From JAJTGZ01 sp964403525 (GTDB lineage: Bacteria > Planctomycetota > Phycisphaerae > Phycisphaerales > UBA1924), in contig CAYOGE010000004.1 of assembly GCA_964403525.1 (NCBI GenBank), forward strand, positions 1 through 64,000: 64,000 nt of DNA, given 5' to 3'. Below the pieces are notes generated by a model. That model was given only the letters and a program-made list of their open reading frames with translations, made no database searches and was not told the DNA's origin. A program made the translations under genes and the position numbers. Shown here in pieces: positions 33,005-42,469 of the stretch. The stretch's first letter is position 1. Every line of letters starts with the position of its first letter.

Positions 33005-34879
33005 CTACTTGCCCGGCACTTCGGTGATGGTCATCTGCCGGTCATACTCGACGGTGAAGGTGTACTCGATGGCGAAGGGCTTGTCGGCGGTGGTCCCGGC
33101 GGGCACCTCGACATCCCAGCGGAGGATGCCCTTGGGTCGCTGCTCGGCGAGGTAGATCGGGTCGGTGCTGAGGGTGCCGGGCTTGACCAGCTCAACGCGG
33201 ATGTCGTTCCCCTTGGCGGTGGGGATGCGATCCATGAGCCGGACCTTGACGGCGGACTGGCCGAAGTTGTCGACCGTCAGCCGGTAGGTGAAATCGACCA
33301 CGCGGTTGCCGCCCTGGGTGCGTTCTTTTCGCTCCACCAGGTCGCGCGACGTGCGGAGCGAGGCGTCGTTGCCGAAGCCGGCGGTGAACGTCTGGCCGGC
33401 CGCGGTGGTCGGGACCACGCCGCGCCCGACAAACTCACCGCCGCTGTAGCTGGCAGATGGCCCGGCGAGGAGGAGCTGCTCGCCGGTGTTGATGACCCTG
33501 GCCTCGTTGTAGACGAACGTGCTCAGCACAGGCGTGGCGACGCGTGCGAAGTCGGCCTTGCAGGTCGAGCGGGCGATCTGGATGAGCTGCTGGTCGTCGC
33601 GGCTGGGGAGGCTGGTGCGGCTGGCGAGTGTGTACGCGACGCTGACGCCCTCTGTTGACGGTGAGAAGCCGCCGGGCGGCCGGCGGTCGTCCTTGCTCTT
33701 GGTCAGTGTCTCGGTGGAGAGCAGGTCGAGGATCTGCTCCCGTGCGGCGTTGTCGTTGATGAGGCGGTCGGCGGCCATGAGGTTGCCCGACCAGCTCTGG
33801 GCCTCTCCCTGGCTCGACATGCCGCCGATGGCCTGGACGGCGGATTGGGCGGGCTGGTTGTTCGAGAACGAGCTGTTGCTGAACTGGCGCGCTCGGTTGA
33901 GCTCGTCGCGCTTGCTCTGCACCAGCTCCTTCGCCACCTTATACCCAAGGTCCTTGAGCTCTTCGGAGATCTGGCTCGGAGCGCCGAGCGCAAGGGCCAT
34001 GGGCTGCAGCGTGGGCCCGGCGGCGACGAGCGCGGGGGTCGCGGTGCTGAGGGTCATCCTGACGTCGGCCCAGTCTTCGCCGGAGACCTGCTGAACGGAG
34101 GCCTGGTACTCGATGAGCACATCGCCCCCGCCGCTGGGGGCGCGGAGGTTGTAGCTGGGCGTCCACGTGGCGTTGCCGACGATGTAGCTGACGCGGACCT
34201 TGCCGCCGCCGGCCGGTGCGCTCACGAAGATGGTCGCCTCGCGGGCCGTTCGGTTGCCGCGGGCGGCGAGCTGGTTGAGGTCGCGCTGCTTGAGGTTGAT
34301 CTGCTCCTGCAGGTCACGGGCCTCAAGCTGCAGCTTGCGCGCCTGGTCGGTGATCTGCTGGTTCTGCTTCACCAGGTGCTCGGTCATCTTGGTGAGCGTA
34401 TCGGCGTTGAGCACGCCCTTGTTATTCTCCACCACCGCGGTGCCGCTGACGTAGTTCTCAAGCTTCCCGAGGTAGGTCCGCTGCCACTCGTTCTGGCGGG
34501 TGTTGGCTTTGTTGGTCTCGAGCAAGTCGGCGAGCGTGCGGATCTCCTGCTCCAGCTTGCGCACGTCCTCGCGGGCGTCCTCGGCGACGGCCCGCTGGCG
34601 GTATCTCACGGAGCGAACGTCGATGCCCGTGTCGGCCTCGGCGTAGAGCGACTCGGCGAGGATGGCGGGGGGGAGGTCTGTGACGACGATCTCTTTGAGC
34701 CCCGCGCCCGTGCCCACGTCGATCACGCGCGTCACCACCGCCTGGCCGCGGTAGACCGTCACCGCGTCGATCGTGCCCTTGGTTTCGGTCTGGCCAAAGG
34801 CCGTGCCGGCGAGGGCGGCGATCAGCAACGTGGCCGTAGTGATCAGACGGGTGGCGGGCGGCTTGGGGGTCATCAGCAT
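33005..34879 (-). CDS. Mucoidy inhibitor MuiA family (DUF4139/DUF4140) exported protein
   Basis: The product is 624 aa from the ATG at 34879, with AGGAG 8 nt upstream. A signal peptide (ITTATLLIAALAGTAFGQ) is followed by the DUF4140 start (AVTVYRGQAVVTRVIDV), a long coiled coil (residues about 80-200, with KLEQEIRTLADLLETN) and the DUF4139 beta domain (SYIVGNATWTPSYNLRA). The C-terminus (NRVVDFTYRLTVDNFGQSAV, then DVEVPAGTTADKPFAIEYTF) is typical. MuiA-family proteins are envelope proteins whose overexpression reduced mucoidy in E. coli; the biochemical role is unknown. The gene lies after recA on the same strand, separated by recA's terminator. Confidence 0.88.
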   Translation of the reverse strand: MLMTPKPPATRLITTATLLIAALAGTAFGQTETKGTIDAVTVYRGQAVVTRVIDVGTGAGLKEIVVTDLPPAILAESLYAEADTGIDVRSVRYRQRAVAEDAREDVRKLEQEIRTLADLLETNKANTRQNEWQRTYLGKLENYVSGTAVVENNKGVLNADTLTKMTEHLVKQNQQITDQARKLQLEARDLQEQINLKQRDLNQLAARGNRTAREATIFVSAPAGGGKVRVSYIVGNATWTPSYNLRAPSGGGDVLIEYQASVQQVSGEDWADVRMTLSTATPALVAAGPTLQPMALALGAPSQISEELKDLGYKVAKELVQSKRDELNRARQFSNSSFSNNQPAQSAVQAIGGMSSQGEAQSWSGNLMAADRLINDNAAREQILDLLSTETLTKSKDDRRPPGGFSPSTEGVSVAYTLASRTSLPSRDDQQLIQIARSTCKADFARVATPVLSTFVYNEARVINTGEQLLLAGPSASYSGGEFVGRGVVPTTAAGQTFTAGFGNDASLRTSRDLVERKERTQGGNRVVDFTYRLTVDNFGQSAVKVRLMDRIPTAKGNDIRVELVKPGTLSTDPIYLAEQRPKGILRWDVEVPAGTTADKPFAIEYTFTVEYDRQMTITEVPGK

Positions 34880-34992
34880 GTGCGGGCTCCTGAGGAGGTG
34901 GGTGCAGGCTTGGACGCTGCCCGGCGGGCTTCGGTTCGAGCGGATCGGCGTTTGGCGGTTCCGGTGCCGCCAGCATCTCCGCTTCGTATGGC

Positions 34993-35023
34993 AAAAACAA
35001 ACGACCCCGGCGCGGGCCGGGGC
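34993..35023 (-). terminator. Rho-independent terminator after recA
   Basis: On the minus strand a 7-bp CCCCGGC / GCCGGGG stem (loop CCGC) is followed by GTTTGTTTTT, 47 bp past the recA stop. Confidence 0.85.
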
Positions 35024-35069
35024 CTGAAAAGTGCGTGCTCTTGGGCCGTGCCAGTGGACGCTAAGGACC

Positions 35070-36359
35070 TTATTCGGCGTCGTCGCCGACGTTGCCCCCG
35101 CCGTTGCCAACGGCCGAGTACTTGCTGTTCTCGGCGCCGCTGGCCAGCCGCGCCGCGAGCGTTTTCTTGCGGATCTCGCCGAACAGGTCGGCGTTCTCCT
35201 TGATGAACCGCTTGGCGTTCTCGCGTCCCTGGCCGAGCTTGACCTCGCCGTAGTTGTACCACGCGCCGCTCTTGTCCACGACGTTTGACTCCACGGCCAG
35301 GTCGAGCAGGTCGCCGGTCGCGCTGATGCCCTCGTCGAACATGATGTCGAACTCGGCGTCGCGGAAGGGAGGGGCGACCTTGTTCTTCACCACGCGCCCG
35401 CGGGTGCGGTTGCCGACGGTGACGTCACCCTCCTTGATCGCGCCGGTGCGGCGGACGTCGATGCGGACGCTGGCGTAGAACTTGAGCGCACGCCCGCCGG
35501 GGGTCGTCTCGGGCGAGCCGTACATGACGCCGATCTTCTCGCGGATCTGGTTGATGAAGATGACGGTGCAGCTGGTGCGGGCGATGACGCCGGTGAGCTT
35601 GCGCATCGCCTGGCTCATCAGGCGTGCCTGCAGGCCGACCACCGCGTCGCCCATCTCGCCCTCAATCTCGGCCTTGGGGATCAGGGCCGCGACCGAGTCG
35701 ATCACGATCAGGTCGAGCGCGTTGGAGCGGACGAGCAGCTCGCAGATCTCCAGCGCCTGCTCGCCGCTGTCGGGCTGGCTGACCAGGAGGTTGTCGATGT
35801 TGACGCCGATGCGGCGCGCCCACGACGGGTCGAGCGCGTGCTCGGCGTCGATGAAGGCGCAGACGCCGCCCTCTTTCTGAGCGCTGGCGATGCAGGTGAG
35901 CGCGAGCGTCGTCTTACCGCTCGACTCAGGGCCGAAGACCTCGACGATGCGCCCGCGGGGGATGCCCTTGCCGCCGAGTGCGAGGTCGAGCGAGAGGGTG
36001 CCGGTGCTGATGCCGGGGATGGCGAGGTAGGCCTTCTCGTCGAGCTTCATGATCGAGCCCTTGCCGAAGGTCTTCTCGATCTGGCTGACCGCCTGCGTCA
36101 TCGCGGCCAGCTTTTCCCTGGTGGGCGCGGGATGGACCGCGCCGGCGGGCGCACCGGCGGTGCGCACGGGCATCGGAGCCGGGGCCGCGCCGGGCTTCGC
36201 ACCCGCGACGGGCGCAGGAGCAGCAGCGGGCTTCACCGCAGGTGCCGGCGCAGCGGGCTTGGTTTCAGCTTTGGGGTCCGCCTTCACCTCGACGGGAGCC
36301 TTGGGCTTCAGACCGTTGGAGGGGGAGGAAGAGGACGGGGCGGGACGTGAAAACGCCAT
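35070..36359 (-). CDS. recA: Recombinase RecA with long low-complexity N-terminal extension
   Basis: The product is 429 aa from the ATG at 36359, with AAAGGTGG 5 nt upstream. The RecA core begins near residue 82 (KLAAMTQAVSQIEKTFGKGS) and has Walker A GPESSGKTT, Walker B LIVIDSVAAL, the MAW region, and FINQIREKIGVMYG. The ATPase and DNA-binding loops are intact. The first 80 residues, rich in Ala, Pro and Lys (repeated APAP/KPAAAP), have no equivalent in E. coli RecA (353 aa). It drives homologous recombination and SOS induction. Upstream is a clear promoter with an inverted repeat centred on the -35, probably a LexA operator. No recX or lexA is adjacent. Confidence 0.97.
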   Translation of the reverse strand: MAFSRPAPSSSSPSNGLKPKAPVEVKADPKAETKPAAPAPAVKPAAAPAPVAGAKPGAAPAPMPVRTAGAPAGAVHPAPTREKLAAMTQAVSQIEKTFGKGSIMKLDEKAYLAIPGISTGTLSLDLALGGKGIPRGRIVEVFGPESSGKTTLALTCIASAQKEGGVCAFIDAEHALDPSWARRIGVNIDNLLVSQPDSGEQALEICELLVRSNALDLIVIDSVAALIPKAEIEGEMGDAVVGLQARLMSQAMRKLTGVIARTSCTVIFINQIREKIGVMYGSPETTPGGRALKFYASVRIDVRRTGAIKEGDVTVGNRTRGRVVKNKVAPPFRDAEFDIMFDEGISATGDLLDLAVESNVVDKSGAWYNYGEVKLGQGRENAKRFIKENADLFGEIRKKTLAARLASGAENSKYSAVGNGGGNVGDDAE

Positions 36360-36543
36360 ATGAACCACCTTTCAATTGCCGGTGCGTGGCTGCGGGGGCG
36401 GTGTGGAGGGGCGGGCGGCTTCTTGCGAAGAGCCCGGTTCCACCCGGTCGCAGGCGACCCGGGGACCGGCGAGGGCGGCTGGCTTCAGCACATGCGGAAA
36501 CCAGACCTATCAGGGACGCGCCGGGCGTTGGCCTGACCCGATA

Positions 36544-36571
36544 AGCATATCAAGTCCCGAACAAGCGTCAA
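36544..36571 (-). promoter_or_regulatory. recA promoter
   Basis: On the minus strand TTGACG (-35, plus 36566-36571) and TATGCT (-10, plus 36544-36549) are 16 bp apart. It is the best sigma-70-like promoter in the window and leaves a leader of about 175 nt. Confidence 0.75.
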
Positions 36572-36580
36572 GTGTTCGGG
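36556..36580. promoter_or_regulatory. Candidate SOS (LexA-type) operator over recA -35
   Basis: CCCGAACA and TGTTCGGG form a perfect 8-bp dyad around a 9-nt centre that contains the -35 TTGACG. The GAACA/TGTTC half-sites resemble LexA half-sites of other phyla. Identity as a LexA box is inferred from place and symmetry. Confidence 0.55.
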
Positions 36581-36663
36581 TGCTGATTGTGCATAACTTT
36601 TCCCAATTCCTTGTGCCGCAAGGACTTACGGCTGCAAAAACCGGCCCTGGCACACCCACAGGC

Positions 36664-37089
36664 CTATCGCCGCAGCTTGCCCCACTCGGCGGCGACTTCC
36701 TCAAGCAGATCGTGCACAAATCCGTCGGAAGCCTGAGGAAGCCCCTCTTTCACCGCATCAAACGGCGAGAGGACCGGCTCGCCCGTCTCCTCCGCCGCAA
36801 GCCCAAGCGACCGCTCAGAACCAACAGTGACGCTTGCCCAGCTTACCCGCAGCAGTTCACGCAGGTACTCACCAACCGCCGCACCGATGATCGTTGCGAC
36901 AACCTCTTCCGGGAGGCGTGCCCGCGGCGGCTCCGCCGCCCAGCGCACCAGCAGTTCGTCAGCGAGTTCGGGCGTATCCATGCTGAACTCGTCGTCGCGC
37001 AGGCCGGCATCGTCAACAAGCTGCACAAAGGCCGTGAGCGCTGCGTCGATGTGGGCCTGTTCGGCGGCGGTAATGGGCTTGGTCTTCAC
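36664..37089 (-). CDS. DUF3806-like small protein, 141 aa
   Basis: It starts at the GTG at 37089 (MKTKPITAAEQAHIDAALTA), with TACCCT 5 nt upstream and no Shine-Dalgarno; the long frame to 37902 is antisense to the carboxyltransferase gene. The pattern (ATIIGAAVGEYLRELLRVSWASV, then SPFDAVKEGL) resembles DUF3806, a family of unknown role. It is acidic, with no membrane segment. It is divergent from the carboxyltransferase, with 57 bp between starts. Confidence 0.68.
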   Translation of the reverse strand: MKTKPITAAEQAHIDAALTAFVQLVDDAGLRDDEFSMDTPELADELLVRWAAEPPRARLPEEVVATIIGAAVGEYLRELLRVSWASVTVGSERSLGLAAEETGEPVLSPFDAVKEGLPQASDGFVHDLLEEVAAEWGKLRR

Positions 37090-37094
37090 GCTGA

Positions 37095-37100
37095 AGGGTA
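37095..37100 (-). promoter_or_regulatory. -10 box TACCCT for the DUF3806-like gene, leaderless-type
   Basis: TACCCT on the minus strand is 5 nt before the GTG at 37089. Confidence 0.45.
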
Positions 37101-37146
37101 AGCGCGGTGGCTCTATGCTCTGCACTCTCGAGGAAACCACACCACC

Positions 37147-38856
37147 ATGGCTACACCACCCGCCTCCCCCACCATCGCCCAACAGGCCGGGCTCTCGCTC
37201 AAGGAGCTGACCGACCTCTACCGCATCGACGAGCAGCTGATCCGCGCCGGCGGGGGCAAGGGCGCGGTGGCACGCCAGCACGAGAAAGGACGGCTCACCG
37301 CGCGCGAGCGCGTTGAACTCCTGGTCGACGGTGCAACCCAGTCCGACCCGACGAAGCTCAACGGTGTGCTCCCCGCGGGCGGCACCGCCCGCTTCATGGA
37401 GCTTGGAATGTGGGCCGCGTGGGGGATGTACGGCGATCAGGGTGGCGCGCCCGCGGCGGGGGTGATCACCGGTGTCGGCAGCGTCGCCGGGACCAACTGC
37501 ATGATCATCGCCAACGACGCGACCGTGAAGGCGGGCGCGTTCTTCCCGATGACCTGCAAGAAGATCATCCGCGCGCAGACAATCGCCATCGCCGCGCGCC
37601 TGCCGCTGATCTACCTCGTCGACTCGGCGGGTGTCTTCCTGCCAATGCAAGAGGACGTCTTCCCCGACACCGACGACTTTGGACGCATCTTCCGCAACAA
37701 CGCGGTGATCTCGGCGGAGGGCATCCCGCAGATCGCGGCGATCATGGGGTTCTGCGTCGCGGGCGGCGGCTACCTGCCCGTGCTGTGCGACACGCTGCTG
37801 ATGACCGACGGCTCGGGGCTCTACCTCGCGGGGCCTGCGCTTGTAAAGGCGGCGATCGGCCAGAGCGTGACCGACGAGGACCTGGGCGGGGCAAAGATGC
37901 ACGCGGCCATCAGCGGCACGATCGACTTCCGCGAGAAGGACGACGTGGCGTGCATCCAGCGGCTGCGGTCGTTGATGGGCAAGTACGGCGCCGACAGGTC
38001 CAACCGGACCTCAACGACCGGCGAGAGCGCCAGGCCCGGCACGGACGCGTATTCACTCTTCAGCGACAAGCAGGGCGCCCAGTACGACGTCCGCGATCTG
38101 ATCGCCTGCTTCGTCGACGCGAAGACCGACAACCCCAGGGACCCGGATTTCGACGAGTACAAGGCCGAGTACGGCCAGTCGATCGTCTGCGGATACGCCC
38201 GCATCGGCGGTCGGGCCTGCGGCGTGTGCGCCAACCAGAAGAAGGTGAGCAAGTCCGGCAAGGGCCAGGTGCAGATGGGCGGGGTGATCTACGAAGACTC
38301 AGCCGAGAAGGCCGCGCGGTTCATCATGGACTGCAACCAGCGGAAGGTCCCGATCGTCTTCATCCACGACACCAGCGGTTTCATGGTGGGCAAGGAGAGC
38401 GAGCAGGGGGGCATCATCCGGGCCGGCGCGAAGATGGTCAACGCCATGAGCAACTGCATCGTGCCCAAGGTCGTGCTCATCACCGGCAGCAGCTACGGCG
38501 CGGGCAACTACGCCATGTGCGGGCGGGCGTTCGACCAGTTCGTCTCACTCGCCTGGCCCAACGCGCGCTGCGCCGTCATGGGGGCAAACCAGGCCACCGG
38601 CGTGCTGGCGATGATCGAAGAGAAGTCACGCGAGCGCAAGGGTGAGGTGATCGACCCCGAGACGCACAGGCAGATCCTTGACGCGGTACACGCGGGGTAC
38701 ACCGCGCAGGCCGACATCCGGCACGCCGCCTCCCGCGGGTGGGTTGACCGCCTGATCGACCCCGCCGATACCCGCGCCGAGCTCGTTGCCGCCCTGCGCG
38801 CAGCCGAGAACTGGGACTATTCGCGCCCGTTCCGCACGGGCGTGCTCCAGACCTGA
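37147..38856 (+). CDS. Acyl-CoA carboxylase carboxyltransferase subunit
   Basis: The product is 569 aa. The ATG at 37147 follows a purine-rich GAGGAAA rather far upstream; a TATGCT at 37114 may be its -10. Two crotonase-like halves are visible: the N-half with VITGVGSVAGTNCMIIANDAT and MGFCVAGGGYLPVLCDTLLM, and the C-half with GVIYEDSAEKAARFI, then SEQGGIIRAGAKMVNAM and SSYGAGNYAMCGRAF. This is the biotin-dependent carboxyltransferase of methylcrotonyl/propionyl/geranyl-CoA carboxylases. The acyl specificity is unclear. The biotin carboxylase subunit is not in the window, but a biotin ligase lies 2.2 kb downstream on the same strand. Confidence 0.92.
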   Translation: MATPPASPTIAQQAGLSLKELTDLYRIDEQLIRAGGGKGAVARQHEKGRLTARERVELLVDGATQSDPTKLNGVLPAGGTARFMELGMWAAWGMYGDQGGAPAAGVITGVGSVAGTNCMIIANDATVKAGAFFPMTCKKIIRAQTIAIAARLPLIYLVDSAGVFLPMQEDVFPDTDDFGRIFRNNAVISAEGIPQIAAIMGFCVAGGGYLPVLCDTLLMTDGSGLYLAGPALVKAAIGQSVTDEDLGGAKMHAAISGTIDFREKDDVACIQRLRSLMGKYGADRSNRTSTTGESARPGTDAYSLFSDKQGAQYDVRDLIACFVDAKTDNPRDPDFDEYKAEYGQSIVCGYARIGGRACGVCANQKKVSKSGKGQVQMGGVIYEDSAEKAARFIMDCNQRKVPIVFIHDTSGFMVGKESEQGGIIRAGAKMVNAMSNCIVPKVVLITGSSYGAGNYAMCGRAFDQFVSLAWPNARCAVMGANQATGVLAMIEEKSRERKGEVIDPETHRQILDAVHAGYTAQADIRHAASRGWVDRLIDPADTRAELVAALRAAENWDYSRPFRTGVLQT

Positions 38857-39016
38857 CAGACCGATAAGGCGGCGCAACGTCGCACCGACAGCCCAGATTA
38901 CCAGGCCGCCCCTACAAACGTCCTGAACTTCTGCGCACCATCAACATTGGGGTGAAATCGGCCGATCTGAGTGCGCGATCGGCACACCCGAATCTGGACC
39001 GCTGCGTCGTCTGATC

Positions 39017-41002
<1,986 letters not shown>

Positions 41003-41011
41003 CCTCGCGGC

Positions 41012-41791
41012 GTGCGTGTGATCCGCCTTGAATCAACCGACTCAACCATGCTCGAAGCCCGCAGGCGGATGGCCGCCGGCGAACATGAGCCGTTTGTGGT
41101 CATCGCTGAAACGCAGACCGGCGGCGTGGGGCGGCTGGGGCGGCCCTGGTCGAGCCCGCGCGGCGGCGTCTGGCTGACCGTTGCGGTGCCGCAACAACCA
41201 GGCGCAGCGATCGACCCGCTCACGAGCGTCAGGGTCGCCGCGACCGTCTGGTCGGTTTGCAGCGCCAGCCTCCGGTCAGATTGGACGGGCCGACCCGCGA
41301 CCGACCTGTTCGACTCGCCGCTCCGCATGAAGTGGCCCAACGACCTTGTTGATTCGAGCGCAGCGTCGGCGAAGAAGATCGCCGGCGTGCTCATCGAGCG
41401 CATCGCCGTGCCGGCGGTCTTGCTGTGCGGTGTCGGCGTCAACGTCAACAACGATCCAGCGACACTCCCCGACGAGGTCGCCCGCCGCGCAACAAGCCTG
41501 CACGCCGCGCGCGCCCACGCCTACGACGAGCGGGAAGTCGCGGCGCTGAGCGAGCGGCTCATCGCCTCGCTCGCGGATGAGCTGACCAGGCGCAAGGCCG
41601 ACGCCGGCGACGACCTCACGCTGGCGACGTTCTCAGAGTTCATGTGGCGACCGGCGCAGGATGTTCCGATCACAATGCCAGGCGGCGAACGCCTCCTCGG
41701 GCGGATCATCGATGTCACTCGCGACGGCGGGCTGCGCGTGCGTATCGATGGGCAAGAGCGGGAACTGCGCTCTGTTGATCAGATCGGTTGA
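41012..41791 (+). CDS. birA: Biotin--[acetyl-CoA-carboxylase] ligase
   Basis: The product is 259 aa from a GTG. It starts directly with the catalytic domain (VIRLESTDSTMLEARRRM) and has no N-terminal DNA-binding domain, so it is the monofunctional type. Motifs are AETQTGGVGRLGRPWSSPRGG (biotinyl-AMP loop, with the first Arg of the usual GRGRxGR replaced by Gly), MKWPNDL with the key Lys, and ILLCGVGVNVNND-like VLLCGVGVNVNND. The C-terminal beta-barrel includes GGERLLGRIIDVTRDGGLRV. It attaches biotin to carboxylase carrier proteins. It fits with the carboxyltransferase gene at 37147. Confidence 0.92.
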   Translation: MRVIRLESTDSTMLEARRRMAAGEHEPFVVIAETQTGGVGRLGRPWSSPRGGVWLTVAVPQQPGAAIDPLTSVRVAATVWSVCSASLRSDWTGRPATDLFDSPLRMKWPNDLVDSSAASAKKIAGVLIERIAVPAVLLCGVGVNVNNDPATLPDEVARRATSLHAARAHAYDEREVAALSERLIASLADELTRRKADAGDDLTLATFSEFMWRPAQDVPITMPGGERLLGRIIDVTRDGGLRVRIDGQERELRSVDQIG

Positions 41792-41835
41792 TCACGCGGT
41801 CGGCGGCGAACGCGTGCAACGCGCGGCAGCCCCCC

Positions 41836-41870
41836 AAAAACAAACGCGGGGCCGCGTGTGCGGCCCCGCG
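41836..41870 (-). terminator. Rho-independent terminator of the HU gene
   Basis: A perfect 11-bp stem (CGCGGGGCCGC / GCGGCCCCGCG) is followed on the minus strand by TTTGTTTTT, 28 bp past the HU stop. The plus side lacks a T-tract, so it mainly serves the minus strand. Confidence 0.9.
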
Positions 41871-41898
41871 TAATTCATTCGTCACGAGAGTCGAACGC

Positions 41899-42273
41899 TC
41901 AGACGGCGTTCTTGAGGCCCTTGAGCGGACGGACCTTGATGACGGTGCGCGCGGCCTTGGCCTTGACGTCCATCATCTCGCCCGGCTTGAACGGGTTGGC
42001 GCGGGTCGTCGCCTTGGTGGCGGGCTTGTAGATCGCCTGGACCTTCATCAGGCCGGGGACGACGAAGACCTTGGGCTTCTTGTCCGCGGGCTTGGCGAGG
42101 TCAACGGCCATCACCTTGTGCAGCACCTCGAACACGTTGGCGACCTGCTTGCGCTGCAGGCCGGTGTGGTCGGCGAGGAGCTTGTAGAGCTCGCTCTTGC
42201 CGCGCTGCTTCGGAGCGGGGGTGATCTTGGGGGCCTTGGGCGTTGCGGACTTGGGGGCGGTCTTCGTTGCCAT
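41899..42273 (-). CDS. HU/IHF family DNA-binding protein with basic N-terminal tail
   Basis: The product is 124 aa from the ATG at 42273, with GGAG 7 nt upstream. The HU fold covers about residues 25-120: KSELYKLLADHTGLQRKQVANVFEVL, then KVFVVPGLMKVQAIYKPATKATTRANPFKPGE, the DNA-binding arm. The first 24 residues are Lys/Ala/Pro-rich (TKTAPKSATPKAPK), resembling histone-like tails in other planctomycetes. Canonical HU is 90 aa. It compacts and bends DNA in the nucleoid. Its leader holds a hairpin at 42330-42357. Confidence 0.9.
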   Translation of the reverse strand: MATKTAPKSATPKAPKITPAPKQRGKSELYKLLADHTGLQRKQVANVFEVLHKVMAVDLAKPADKKPKVFVVPGLMKVQAIYKPATKATTRANPFKPGEMMDVKAKAARTVIKVRPLKGLKNAV

Positions 42274-42329
42274 TGTCGGACTCCATGAAAAAGTGCAGTG
42301 CTTCGCGGCTCCTCCGCGAGCGTGGCCTA

Positions 42330-42357
42330 TTGAACCCGCTTTTCCTGCGGGTTTCAA
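42330..42357. promoter_or_regulatory. Hairpin in the leader of the HU gene
   Basis: TTGAACCCGC and GCGGGTTTCAA pair (one bulged base, 7-nt loop). There is no T-tract, so it is a leader structure or a weak end of the upstream phosphatase transcript. Confidence 0.4.
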
Positions 42358-42469
42358 GCGCCTTCACGATTGTGGATATCGTCTTCCGCTTGAGAAACCG
42401 ACAGTTTTTGGTTGCTACCCTCCGGCCCGCCCGGGCCAGGCCCGCGGACCGGACCGCGCGTCGAAGCGT

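Larger units (their letters stand above)
36360..36663. other. 304-bp divergence region between recA and the DUF3806-like gene end
   Basis: No gene. It holds the recA leader (36360 to about 36537), promoter and operator. The remaining part (36581-36663) is AT-richer and shows nothing clear. Confidence 0.6.

Noticed and set aside
36664..37902. A 412-codon minus-strand frame
   Set aside because: Only the part up to 37089 looks like protein; the rest is antisense to the carboxyltransferase gene. I used the GTG at 37089.
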